NCBI GenBank assembly: GCA_036002485.1
Contig: DASYTI010000106.1
Coordinates: 1 to 55,261 of the forward strand
Length of the DNA: 55,261 bases
Origin: Candidatus Methylomirabilota bacterium
Lineage (GTDB): Bacteria > Methylomirabilota > Methylomirabilia > Rokubacteriales > CSP1-6
Direction: 5' to 3'
Every line of letters begins with the position of its first letter. Position 1 is the stretch's first letter. The notes under the pieces were generated by a model. It had not been told where the DNA came from. It ran no database searches and saw only the letters and a list, made by a program, of their open reading frames with translations. The position numbers and the translations under genes were made by a program. Positions 23,462 to 33,600 of this stretch are shown piece by piece.

Positions 23462-24106
23462 TCAATCCAGGATGGTGGCCGTCAGGATGAAGCTCGACTC
23501 GCTGGCCGACTGCTGCTGGCTGTAGCCGAGGATCTGGCGGGTGACCTGATTGATCCCGCGCGTGGCGCCGCCCACGCGCATGGCGCGGCCATTGGGCACG
23601 ATGACGTCGGTCACCGCCTCGTTGAACTCGATGCTGCCGCCGCCGTCCGGGGTGAAGTAGCTGACCTGGGGGACGAGGCGCACCCGGATCTGGCCCTTGG
23701 GAAGAATGGTCGGATTGACCACGAGGGTCGTCCCCACGCGCTGCCAGGCCGTCCCCTGCGCGATGTATCCCTGCCCGGTCGCGTAGTCCCGGAACCACGA
23801 GATCGCGGTGTAGGGCACCTCGCTCGCCACCATCATGCTCGCCGTGCCGCCGTCCTGGACGACGGTGAACACGCCATTGGTCCGCGTGGTGCGAGTCGTC
23901 GTGTCGTCGACGGCGAGACCGCCGCGGGCCCGCGGCTTCTTGCCGTCCTCGATGACGATGCCGCCCTGCCCCTGCGCGCCCTGGCGCGAGGCCTGGCTCT
24001 GCTGCTGGAACTCGAGGACGACCTTGACCTGACGGCCCGTCTGGGCGCCCGCAGGCATGCCGGTGGTCAGGATGAACGCGATGACCAGGAGCGGCGGGAA
24101 GCGCAC
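23462..24106 (-). CDS. Short secretin-like exported protein
   Basis: 214 residues from GTG 24106, five bases after the paaA-like stop, with TAGGG upstream. A signal peptide (FPPLLVIAFILTTGMPAGAQ) leads into QVKVVLEFQQQSQASRQG. The later part resembles the secretin beta-domain: MMVASEVPYTAISWFRDYATGQ, then TTLVVNPTILPKGQIRVRLVPQVSYF, then GGSIEFNEAVTDVIVPNGRAMRVGG. True GspD or PilQ secretins exceed 500 residues and have N-terminal periplasmic domains that are missing here. It may be a small secretin-family channel part or assembly protein. The 110-base gap to the convergent TPR gene is lower in GC and shows no clear structure. Confidence 0.65.
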   Translation of the reverse strand: MRFPPLLVIAFILTTGMPAGAQTGRQVKVVLEFQQQSQASRQGAQGQGGIVIEDGKKPRARGGLAVDDTTTRTTRTNGVFTVVQDGGTASMMVASEVPYTAISWFRDYATGQGYIAQGTAWQRVGTTLVVNPTILPKGQIRVRLVPQVSYFTPDGGGSIEFNEAVTDVIVPNGRAMRVGGATRGINQVTRQILGYSQQQSASESSFILTATILD

Positions 24107-24111
24107 GAGCC

Positions 24112-24939
24112 CTACCCCGGGATCTGCCCCTCTTCGGGCAGCTTGTCCCAGACCGGCTTCCACTCGGGCGGGTGGAGTCCCACCGCCTCGGCCTTGTCCT
24201 TGACCTCGGCCGCGAAGGCCTGGCGCACCTCGTCGTTGTCCCGGACCTTGAGGCGGTACTTGCGATACACGGCGTTCTTGGCCGTGCGCGGGCGGCCGAA
24301 GATGTTCATGGTGCGGATGTACCACTTCTCGAACGTCTTCTGCGCCTCGTCGCGGGTCGAGGGGTCCTCGGCGAGCTTCTTGACCCAGAACTCCCCGTGG
24401 CGAATGTGGAACTTCTCCTCCTTGAAGATGCCCTCGATGGCCCGCACCCAGGGCCCGTAGGAGCAGTGCCGCACGTCTTCGAGCTGGTGCCCCGCCCCGC
24501 GGTCCATGCAGAAATTGAAGAAGGTGAAATCGGCCCAGGTATCGATGGGGTAGTAGAAGATGTTGACGCGCTTGTCGTCGGTGATCCGGGTCGTCCCGAT
24601 ATCGGCCGAATCGTCGATCCGCATGGCCAGGGCCTCGTCGTGAGCCTTGACGTGGGCCTGCACGTCCACCCCCAGATCGCCGAGCAGCCCGTACATCACG
24701 GCGGCGTGGCGATGCTCGTCCTTGACGATCTGCGCGACCACGTGCTTCTCCTCCACGTCAGGGGCCTTCATGATCCACGGGACATAGCCGTAGCCGCCGG
24801 ACAGCTCCGAGTCAGCCTGCATGGTCATGAGGTGGATCAGGTTCTTCTGGTACTCCTCCGTCATCTCTTCGGCCGCCTCGATGCGCTCGCCGCGCTCGAT
24901 CCGGGCCAGGAGCTCCGCCTCCGTCACGCGCCCGCTCAT
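24112..24939 (-). CDS. PaaA-like phenylacetyl-CoA epoxidase/di-iron oxygenase subunit
   Basis: 275 residues, PF05138 family. Di-iron ligand motifs are visible: Glu in MQADSELSG, D-E-H-R-H (IVKDEHRHAAVMYG) and E-E-K-F-H (IFKEEKFHIRHGEF), which match the DExxH and EExxH pair of E. coli PaaA. The protein also shares YPIDTWADFTFF and CSYGPWVRAI with PaaA. It is some 35 residues shorter than E. coli PaaA. PaaA with PaaB, C and E adds an oxygen across the ring of phenylacetyl-CoA; no other paa epoxidase subunits are present here. AAAGGAG lies upstream, inside the end of paaK, and one base separates the two genes. Confidence 0.85.
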   Translation of the reverse strand: MSGRVTEAELLARIERGERIEAAEEMTEEYQKNLIHLMTMQADSELSGGYGYVPWIMKAPDVEEKHVVAQIVKDEHRHAAVMYGLLGDLGVDVQAHVKAHDEALAMRIDDSADIGTTRITDDKRVNIFYYPIDTWADFTFFNFCMDRGAGHQLEDVRHCSYGPWVRAIEGIFKEEKFHIRHGEFWVKKLAEDPSTRDEAQKTFEKWYIRTMNIFGRPRTAKNAVYRKYRLKVRDNDEVRQAFAAEVKDKAEAVGLHPPEWKPVWDKLPEEGQIPG

Positions 24940-24940
24940 G

Positions 24941-26254
24941 TCATCTCCTTTCCACCACGCGCACCGCCTTGCCCTCGCTGCGAGGAATGGTCTTGGGCGG
25001 TACGATGACCACGGCCAGATTGAGCCCCAGATGGCCCCGGAGCCTCTCCCCTACCCGCGCGGACAGCCTCTGCACCTCGGGCCGCGATGGGTCGAAGCCG
25101 CCCCAGGCACGCACGCGGGCCTCGGCGGGCTCCACGTGCACCTCGAGGGTGGGAAAGCCGGCCGTGCGGTCCACCACCAGCTGATAATGCGGCGCCAGCT
25201 CGTCCAGCGTCAACAAGGCCGCCTCGAGCTGGGAGGGATAGACGTTGACGCCTTTGATCACGAGCATGTCGTCCACCCGGCCCTTGATCCGCGCGATCCG
25301 CGCCGTGGTCCGCCCGCATCGACAGGGCGTGGCATCGAGGCTGGTCAGGTCGCCCGTCCGGTAGCGGATCATGGGCAGCGCTTCCTTGGTGAGACACGTC
25401 AGAACCAGCTCGCCCTCGGCACCCTCGGGCCGCGGCTCGCCCGAGACGGGGTCGATGATCTCGGGCAGAAAGTGATCTTCGTTGAGGTGAAGCCCGTCGC
25501 GCGCCTCCGCGCATTCCATGGCCACCCCCGGGCCGATGATCTCGCTCAGCCCATAGCAGTCCACCGCGCAGAGCCCCCAGAGCGCCTCGAGTTGCTGCCG
25601 CATCGCCTCGGTCCACGGCTCGGCGCCGAAGATGCCGTACCTCACCCCCACCGCGCGGGGGTCGAGTCCCTGCTCCCTCATGGTCTCACCGATGTGGAGG
25701 GCGAACGAAGGTGTGCAGGCCAGACCCTGCGGGGAGAAATCCTGGAGGAGCAGGATTTGCCGGAGGGTGTTGCCGGAGGAGACGGGCACCACCGTCATGC
25801 CCATGTGCTCGGCGCCGTCGTGAACGCCCAGGCCCCCCGTGAAGAGGCCGTAGCCGTAGGCAATCTGAATCAGGTGCCCGGGCTCGGCGCCGGCCAGGGC
25901 CAGCGAGCGCGCCATGACCTCGCGCCACGTCTCGAGGTCGCGCCGCGTATAGCCGACCACGGTGGGCTTGCCCTTGGTGCCCGAGGAGGCGTGCACGCGG
26001 ATGAGGGCCTCGCGCGGGACGGCGAAGAGGCCCCAGGGGTACTGGTCGCGGAGATGGCTCTTTCGCGTGAAGGGCAGTCGCGCCAGATCGTCGAGGCTCT
26101 TGATGGTGGCGGGATCCACGGCGGCCGCCGCGAAGGCTTCGTGATAGAACGGCACGCGCTCGCTCGCCCAGGCCGTGGCGTGGCGCACCCGCTCGAGCTG
26201 GAGCTCGCGGAGGGCCGCGCGCGACATGGTTTCCGCCGCCCGATTCCAGATCAT
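24941..26254 (-). CDS. paaK: Phenylacetate-CoA ligase
   Basis: 437 residues of the ANL superfamily, with the usual PaaK length. Visible motifs: LPFTRKSHLRDQYPWGLFAVP, the AMP/phosphate loop VHASSGTKGKPTVVGYT, FGAEPWTEAMR, DCYGLSEIIGPGVAMEC, and the hinge region RYRTGDLTSLD. The C-terminal domain has RIKGRVDDMLVIKGVNVYPSQLE with the catalytic-loop lysine region. It activates phenylacetate to phenylacetyl-CoA with ATP. One base separates it from the PaaA-like gene, so the two likely act in sequence on one aryl-acetate. Enzymes of the group also take other aryl acids, so exact specificity is not fixed. Confidence 0.93.
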   Translation of the reverse strand: MIWNRAAETMSRAALRELQLERVRHATAWASERVPFYHEAFAAAAVDPATIKSLDDLARLPFTRKSHLRDQYPWGLFAVPREALIRVHASSGTKGKPTVVGYTRRDLETWREVMARSLALAGAEPGHLIQIAYGYGLFTGGLGVHDGAEHMGMTVVPVSSGNTLRQILLLQDFSPQGLACTPSFALHIGETMREQGLDPRAVGVRYGIFGAEPWTEAMRQQLEALWGLCAVDCYGLSEIIGPGVAMECAEARDGLHLNEDHFLPEIIDPVSGEPRPEGAEGELVLTCLTKEALPMIRYRTGDLTSLDATPCRCGRTTARIARIKGRVDDMLVIKGVNVYPSQLEAALLTLDELAPHYQLVVDRTAGFPTLEVHVEPAEARVRAWGGFDPSRPEVQRLSARVGERLRGHLGLNLAVVIVPPKTIPRSEGKAVRVVERR

Positions 26255-26261
26255 GGCGAGG

Positions 26262-26531
26262 TTAGCCGAGCGTCACGCGCGTCACCAGCCACCCCTGACG
26301 CGCCACGAAGCGCATGATGCTCTCGATGAGCCGCACGTCCGCACCCGCGTCCAGGCTCACGCGGTCGGGTAGCACGTGGCGTACCTCGGGGTACGAGATC
26401 AGCACACGCAGGAGGGTCCGCACGCGGGGATCCGGGGAGAGGAAGCCTCGGCGACCGGGATCGCCCGGTCCAGGATGCCAGTCGGGCTGGAAAGAAGCCT
26501 GGAGGGTCTGCGTGGTCGCCGCCGGGCTCAC
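26262..26531 (-). CDS. Small protein coupled to the glycosyltransferase, function unknown
   Basis: 89 residues from GTG 26531, which overlaps the TGA stop of the glycosyltransferase (GTGA). The sequence starts VSPAATTQTLQASFQPDWHPGP. It goes on with FLSPDPRVRTLLRVLISYPEV and ESIMRFVARQGWLVTRVTLG, a mix expected for a small soluble domain and not for random translation. It ends seven bases before paaK. No family is recognised. Coding status is supported by the overlap, the absence of an alternative gene in the 270-base space, and the balanced composition. Confidence 0.55.
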   Translation of the reverse strand: MSPAATTQTLQASFQPDWHPGPGDPGRRGFLSPDPRVRTLLRVLISYPEVRHVLPDRVSLDAGADVRLIESIMRFVARQGWLVTRVTLG

Positions 26532-27718
26532 CGCCGACGCTCGAGGGGCGTTCGCCGGTTCTCCAGCCGGCTCAGCCGGCTCCCCAGCACGCTTAGATAG
26601 TGGCCGGCCATGGCGGCGACCTGCCGGACGGCGGAGAACTCGGTCTCCGCGCAGGCCCGCGCCGACCGCGACATGCTCTCGCGCCGCGCCGGATCGAGAA
26701 GGAGGCCGATGGCGGCGTCGGCCAGATCCGCGGCGTCGCCTTTGGTCAGGAGTCCCGTCTCCCCGTCCCGGATCACCTCGTCGACTCCCGAGGCCCTGAC
26801 GGCCACCGCGGGCAGCCCGCAGGCATGCGCCTCGGCGAGGACGAGGCCCTGCGTCTCGGTCTCGGAGGCGAAGAGGAAGAGATCGGCCGCCTGGTAATAG
26901 GGGGGAAGCTCCTCGCGCGGGACACCGCCCAGGAAGTGGATGCGCTCGTGCGCGGGGCTGCCCGCCGCCCGTCGCTCGAGCGGCCCGACATGGCTCCCCT
27001 GACCCACCAAGATCAGTCGCGCTCCCGAGACCGCCTCCGCGATGGAGCCGAAGGCCTCGATGATCCGCTCCACGCTCTTCTCGCGGTCGAGCCGCCCGAC
27101 GTAGAGACAGATGGGCGCGTCGGGGGGAAGGCCAAGGCGCCGCCGCGCCGCCTCTCGCTCTCCGGGGCGAAAGCGGTCGAGGTCCACTCCCGTGGGCACC
27201 ACGACCACCGGGGCCCGCACCCCTCTCGACACGAGCACCTGCCCGATGCTGGCCGAGGGCGCCACCACCAGATCCGTCGCGTCCGCGAACCGGCACGAGA
27301 GCCGGACGGCCAGGGCGGCCACGAGCCTCTCGGGTAGCGGCACGTAGTGCGCGTACTTCTCATAGCGCGTGTGGTAGGTGAACACGATGGGCCGCCCGGC
27401 TCTTGAAGCCAGTCGCCGGGCGGCCGGGCCCAGGAGAAAGGGGTGCTGGGCGTGGAAGATCTCGAGCCCGAGCTCGCGCGCCGTGCGCGCGAGGCGCGGC
27501 GAGAGCGGCAGGGGCAGGGCGAAGCCAGGATAGGTCGGCGCCGGCACCGATGGGTAGCGAAAGACGAAGGCCGGCTCGGGAAGCGGCCGGGCAGGCGCGG
27601 GCGCGAAGACCCAGGCCCGATGGCCGAGGGCGTCGAGGCCCTCGCGCAGGGTCTCTACCGCGGTGGTGACGCCGCCGCGGAAGGGAAGGTAGTTGTTGGT
27701 GAAGAGACCGACGCGCAT
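26528..27718 (-). CDS. Glycosyltransferase family 4 protein
   Basis: 396 residues of the GT-B fold. The N-terminal domain starts MRVGLFTNNYLPFRGGVTTAVETL and contains EIFHAQHPFLLGPAARRLA and TYHTRYEKYAHYVP. The C-terminal GT1 domain (PF00534) has PTGVDLDRFRPGE, LYVGRLDREKSVERIIEAF, and the E-x7-E-type nucleotide-sugar site SETETQGLVLAEAHACGLPAVAV. The N-terminal similarity to diacylglycerol glucosyltransferases and PimB-like mannosyltransferases suggests a membrane-lipid or polysaccharide acceptor (inference). It lies four bases after the bifunctional-nuclease stop and is coupled to the small gene downstream. Confidence 0.9.
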   Translation of the reverse strand: MRVGLFTNNYLPFRGGVTTAVETLREGLDALGHRAWVFAPAPARPLPEPAFVFRYPSVPAPTYPGFALPLPLSPRLARTARELGLEIFHAQHPFLLGPAARRLASRAGRPIVFTYHTRYEKYAHYVPLPERLVAALAVRLSCRFADATDLVVAPSASIGQVLVSRGVRAPVVVVPTGVDLDRFRPGEREAARRRLGLPPDAPICLYVGRLDREKSVERIIEAFGSIAEAVSGARLILVGQGSHVGPLERRAAGSPAHERIHFLGGVPREELPPYYQAADLFLFASETETQGLVLAEAHACGLPAVAVRASGVDEVIRDGETGLLTKGDAADLADAAIGLLLDPARRESMSRSARACAETEFSAVRQVAAMAGHYLSVLGSRLSRLENRRTPLERRR

Positions 27719-27721
27719 CCG

Positions 27722-28255
27722 TTATTCATCCTGAGCGCCGGGCTCTTTTCCGCGCTCGATCTTGCCGAAGTCGCCGGGCTTGATCGAATCGAGCCAGGTC
27801 TTGATGGTCGCCTGGTCCTCGGCGAGCCCCTTGCCGAGGTCCCGCTCTTTGGTCACCTCGACGCTCTTGGCTTTGACCACGACCTCCTCGTCCACGAAGA
27901 TCGACGCGCCCACGCGCAGGGCGAGGGCGATGGCGTCGGAGGGACGCGAGTCGACGGTGATCTCGGCCGAGCCGAGCTGGAGGTGGATGACGGCGTAGAA
28001 CGTGTTCTCGCGAAGGTCGTTGACCACGACCTTGACCACCCGGGCGTCGAGCGACTCGAGGATGTTCTTGATCAGATCATGGGTCATGGGGCGCGCCGTG
28101 GTGATCTTCTCGAGCTCGAGGGCGATGGCGTTGGCCTCGAAGAGGCCGACCCAGATGGGCAGCGAGCGCTTCTCCTCCTCGTCGCGCAGGATGATGATGG
28201 GCATGTTCGACAGGGGATCGAGGGCGAGCTGCTTCACTTTCATTTCGAGAAACAT
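27722..28255 (-). CDS. Bifunctional nuclease family protein
   Basis: 177 residues with a PF02577 domain: MKVKQLALDPLSNMPIIILRDEEEKRSLPIWVGLFEANAIALELE, then RPMTHDLIKNILESLDARVVKVVVNDLRENTFYAVIHL, and VDSRPSDAIALALRVGASIFVDEEV. (These stretches run across the first 130 residues.) The RPSDAIALA block is the most conserved part of the family. The family was named for DNase/RNase activity seen in a plant member; bacterial functions are poorly known. An acidic tail follows. GGGGGAC stands before ATG 28255; a second Met at residue 5 is also possible. It follows miaB by 21 bases. Confidence 0.9.
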   Translation of the reverse strand: MFLEMKVKQLALDPLSNMPIIILRDEEEKRSLPIWVGLFEANAIALELEKITTARPMTHDLIKNILESLDARVVKVVVNDLRENTFYAVIHLQLGSAEITVDSRPSDAIALALRVGASIFVDEEVVVKAKSVEVTKERDLGKGLAEDQATIKTWLDSIKPGDFGKIERGKEPGAQDE

Positions 28256-28276
28256 GCCGTCCCCCCTGCGCCGCGG

Positions 28277-29629
<1,353 letters not shown>

Positions 29630-29644
29630 AAAAGACCGACACTT

Positions 29645-29673
29645 ACGTTAGCATTCGCACCTGGGCCTGTCAA
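29645..29673 (-). promoter_or_regulatory. Sigma70-like promoter of miaB
   Basis: On the minus strand, TTGACA (29673-29668), 17 bases, then TAACGT (29650-29645), placed 16 bases before the miaB ATG in the 55-base gap after accA. The -35 is perfect; the -10 keeps the three most conserved positions. The short leader agrees with the lack of a clear Shine-Dalgarno site. Confidence 0.55.
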
Positions 29674-29684
29674 ACCGGCGAGGC

Positions 29685-30638
29685 TCAGACCGATTCTTCG
29701 AACACGCCGATCCGGCGGAATTTGTCGGCCCGCTGGGAGACGAGCTCGCTCGGAGAGAGCGAGCGGAGCTCCCAGAGGGAGTCGCGGAGCGCAGAGCGCA
29801 GATTGGCCGCGGTCTCCTCCCAGTTCCGATGCGCGCCCCCCACCGGCTCCGGCACGACACCGTCGATGACGCCCAGGCTCTTGAGCTCCGGCGCCGTGAT
29901 GCGCATGAGCTCGGCGGCCTCCGGCGCTTTCGTGGCCTCGCCCCAGAGGATGGCCGCGCAGCCTTCGGGCGAGATGACCGAGTAGACCCCGTACTCCAGC
30001 ATGAGCACCCGATTGCCCACGCCGATGGCGAGGGCCCCCCCGCTTCCGCCCTCGCCGGTGACCACGCAGACAATGGGCGTCCCGAATCCAGCCATCTCGC
30101 GGAGATTGCGCGCGATGGCTTCGGCCTGGCCGCGCTCCTCGGCGCCCAGGCCCGGATAGGCGCCGGGCGTATCGATGAAGGTCAGGATGGGCTTGCCGAA
30201 CTTCGCCCCCAGCTCCATCAGCCGCAGGGCCTTGCGATAGCCCTCCGGGTGCGGCATGCCGAAGTTCCGCGCGATGTTCTCCCGCGTGTCACGCCCCTTC
30301 TGGTGACCGAGCACCACCACGGGCTGACCCTCGAAGCGGGCGAGCCCGCCCACGATGGCCTTGTCGTCGCCGAAGACGCGATCGCCGTGGAGCTCGATGA
30401 AGTCGTCGAGGAGGAGACGGAAGAAGTCGAGGGTGTGCGGACGCTTCGGGTGACGGGCGAGCTGCGTGCGCTGCCAGGGCGTCAGGGAGCCATAGACCTT
30501 CTGCTGGAGGCGCCGGAGGCGCTCCTCGAGACGATGGATCTCGTCGCGGGCGCCCTGCGGGTTCTCCGACGCGCGAAGCTCCGCGATCCGGTTCTCGAGC
30601 TCCAGGAGTGGCCGCTCGAACTCAAGCTCGTCCCGCAT
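29685..30638 (-). CDS. accA: Acetyl-CoA carboxylase carboxyltransferase subunit alpha
   Basis: 317 residues from ATG 30638, which overlaps the dnaE end by 17 bases; the usual AccA N-terminus ([18 protein letters not shown]) starts there. Conserved blocks include TLDFFRLLLDDFIELHGDRVFGDD, LGHQKGRDTRENIARNFGM, FIDTPGAYPGLGAEERGQAEAIARNL (across two conserved segments), and VTGEGGSGGALAIGVGNRVLMLE. The subunit with AccD transfers carboxyl from biotin to acetyl-CoA, the first step of fatty acid synthesis. dnaE-accA adjacency is common in bacteria. birA, which biotinylates the partner AccB, is nearby in the same run. accD is not in the window. Confidence 0.96.
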   Translation of the reverse strand: MRDELEFERPLLELENRIAELRASENPQGARDEIHRLEERLRRLQQKVYGSLTPWQRTQLARHPKRPHTLDFFRLLLDDFIELHGDRVFGDDKAIVGGLARFEGQPVVVLGHQKGRDTRENIARNFGMPHPEGYRKALRLMELGAKFGKPILTFIDTPGAYPGLGAEERGQAEAIARNLREMAGFGTPIVCVVTGEGGSGGALAIGVGNRVLMLEYGVYSVISPEGCAAILWGEATKAPEAAELMRITAPELKSLGVIDGVVPEPVGGAHRNWEETAANLRSALRDSLWELRSLSPSELVSQRADKFRRIGVFEESV

Positions 30639-33600
30639 ACTCGACGAGTATACTGCCGGGGCCAAGCACGCCTTCGACTTTCCCCAGCAGCGCCTCGTCG
30701 GCCAGCACGGATAGCCCCTTGGCCCGGACCACGACCTCCTGCTCGTCCAGGAGGACGTGGACGAAGAGCGGCGTCGGCCCGGGATGGGCTTCGCAGATCC
30801 CGCGCACGGAGGCCAGGAGGGCCGGCGCCTCCGCCACCCCCGCCCGCACTCTGATCCGGCACGTCTGCGCGCTCTCGAGGCTGGCCGCGCCGTTTCCGGG
30901 TCCGGCGGCCCGCTCCCCGCCCGCGCGGACCTGGGCGACGGTCGGCTCGTCCAGCGGCTTGACCTCCTCGGTGAGGACGACGCGACCCTTGTCGCTGTCG
31001 TCGATGCGACCGCGTACGAGCACGGGTCCGCGGTCACGGAGGGCCACCGCACACGCCCGATACGGCTCGGGAAAGATCGTGAGCGGCACCGAGCCGTCCA
31101 CCAGCTCGAGCGTGGCGAAGGCCATGCGATTGCCGCTCTTGGTGGAATTCTCCTGGAGCGCGCTCACCAGTCCGAGGAGGAGCACACGCGAGGCAACGGG
31201 CAAGGTGGCCAGCTCGGCGGCCGAGACGGCCCCGAGACGCCCCGCCACCTCGCGAAACTCGTCGAGCGGGTGCCCTGATAGATAGAAGCCGAGCACATCC
31301 TTCTCGTAGGCCAGGAGCTCCTCGCGCGGCCACTCCGCCACCTGCGAATCGGGTCGCGGCACCGGCGCCGAGGCGTCCGTGCGCGGCGAGGTGAGAGACT
31401 CGAAGAGGGAGCCCTGCCCCTCCTCCCGATCGCGCTGGCTACGCTGCCCCGCCTCCATGGCCTGGTCCAGCCCCGACAGAAGTCCGGCGCGCGTGTCCCC
31501 CAGCGAGTCGAAGGCGCCCGCCTTGATCAGGCTCTCCACGACGCGTCGATTGACGAGCCGAAGATCGACGCGGCCGCAGAAATCGGCCAGGCCCGCGAAA
31601 GCTCCCGCCTCGCGCGCCTTGGTGATCGACTCGATGGCCGTGGTCCCCACGTTCTTGATGGCGGCCAGGCCGAAGTGAATGGTGTCGCCGAGCACGGTGA
31701 AGCGCGCGCCCGAGACGCCGACGGCGGGCGGCTCCACCCGGAGCCCCATGCTGCGGCATTCCTCCATGTACTGGACGATCTTGTCCGTCTTCTCCATCTC
31801 CGACGTGAGCAGAGCGGCCATGAACTCGACAGGATGGTTCGCCTTGAGGTACGCGGTCTGGTAGGCGACGAGGCCGTAGCACGCGCCGTGCGAATTGTGA
31901 ACGGCCATACCATTGGCGAGAAAGCTCGCAGCTCCAGGGACTTCGAAGTCGTACGTCGCCTCTTCACCCTCGAGGCTGAAGCTTCGCGCGCGTGACCAAG
32001 CGGTGGGCGTTTCCGTCAGGGCGGCGAGGGCCGGTGAGTCTAACCGTTGAGCGAGGAAGGCGAGCGTGTCCCTTCGGATGCCTCGCTTGCGCCTATCTGC
32101 GAAGAGCAGGCCCCCCGAGATCCCGAGGGCGCGATACCCGGCGCGCAGACTCGGGAAGGCCTTGAGGACCGCCTCGCGAAGCGGCTCGAGATATATCTCT
32201 TTGGGCACCACATCCACGGTTCCTCGCGCGAGGAGCCTGGGCCAACCCTCGGACGAATCGGCGAGCCTTTCGAGCGCCTGGCGTTTCTGCACGAGCAGAT
32301 GGGCGCCGACCGCGGTTCTGAATCGAGCGAACATGGCGCGGCCGCCGAGGAGGTTGACCGTGAAGCCCTGACGCCGGCCGCCACGGTAGGAGAAGCTCTT
32401 CGTGTGGATGGTGGCGGAGAGTCCAAGCTTGAGCAGCAAACGCCTGACGTCTTCGGCCAGCCCTTGGGAAGAGGTGGCGTAGAAGATCGACCGCGTCTTC
32501 TCGTGGATGCACCCATCACCCTGGAAGAGTTTGGCCACCAGCACGGCCAGGCTTCGCTGGTCCCAGCGGTCCACGAGGGCCGGGACTCGCTTCTCGAGGG
32601 CCCCTAGCCTTTGGAGCCCGCACTCGTCGAAAAGGAAGGTTACCGCCCCCGGCGGCATTTCACGATCAGCGCGAACGGGCCGGACAGACGAGGCCTTGCC
32701 CGTTCTCCGATGCTCGACGCGGGCAACGGTATTCGGAAAAGCTGCGAGCACCCGTGCCATGTCCTCGATCTCATCGACCGCGCTGGAAAACAGGTAGAAG
32801 TGTCCCGGATAGCCCAGGGATCCTTCCGAGAGAGCGTAGCCGAGCAGCGCCGCGTGACTCTCTGGCACCGTCATGCTCCCCGTCGGGAGCTCGCGCACGA
32901 CCGCCACGAAATCGTCGACGGTGAGCTCTTCGGCGTTGACCCAACCTCGCTGGGTGAAGACGGGGTGGTCGGGAGTGCACCGGAGCTGCATCCCGTTTCT
33001 CAGTCGAAGCCGACCGACGGTTCTCACTCCGCTCGGTCGGACCGCAAGAGCAGGGAAAGGGCCGTCCTTGGTCAGGACAAGATCCCCACGCCGCACCTCG
33101 GTGATCGGCTTCCGGGTCCCGTCGGCCATCTCGATCTGTGAATCCCCTGTCAAGCATTTGTTGAACCCATAGCCCGCGAATTTCTCGATGAGGTCCCAGA
33201 TGCGCTCGGCCTTGCGGCCGTCGATGTCGTTGGCGCGGCACCCCACGAGGAATTTCGCCTTCTGGGCGGCCATGAGCTCGCGGTCCTTCTTGCCCATGGC
33301 CTTGCGCAGGGTGTCGGCCTCGCCCAGGGTGAAGCCGGCGAGCTCGGCCGCGAGCCCCATCACCTGCTCCTGGTAGACCATGATCCCGTAGGTCTCCTGG
33401 AGGTACTTCTCCATGAGGGGATGCTCGTAGGTGCTGGGGGCCCGGCCGTGCTTGCGATTGATGAAGTCCGGGATCAGCTCCATGGGGCCCGGCCGGTACA
33501 GCGACACCATGGCGATGATGTCCTCGATGCGGGTAGGATTGAGGGCTTTGAGGGCGTCTCTCATGCCCGCCGACTCCAGCTGGAAGACCCCGAAGGTCTT

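Noticed and set aside
24112-24939. Reading this gene as boxB (benzoyl-CoA epoxidase)
   Set aside because: Length near 275 and the SYGPWVRAI and KDEHRHA segments fit PaaA better; BoxB is much longer. paaK next to it agrees.
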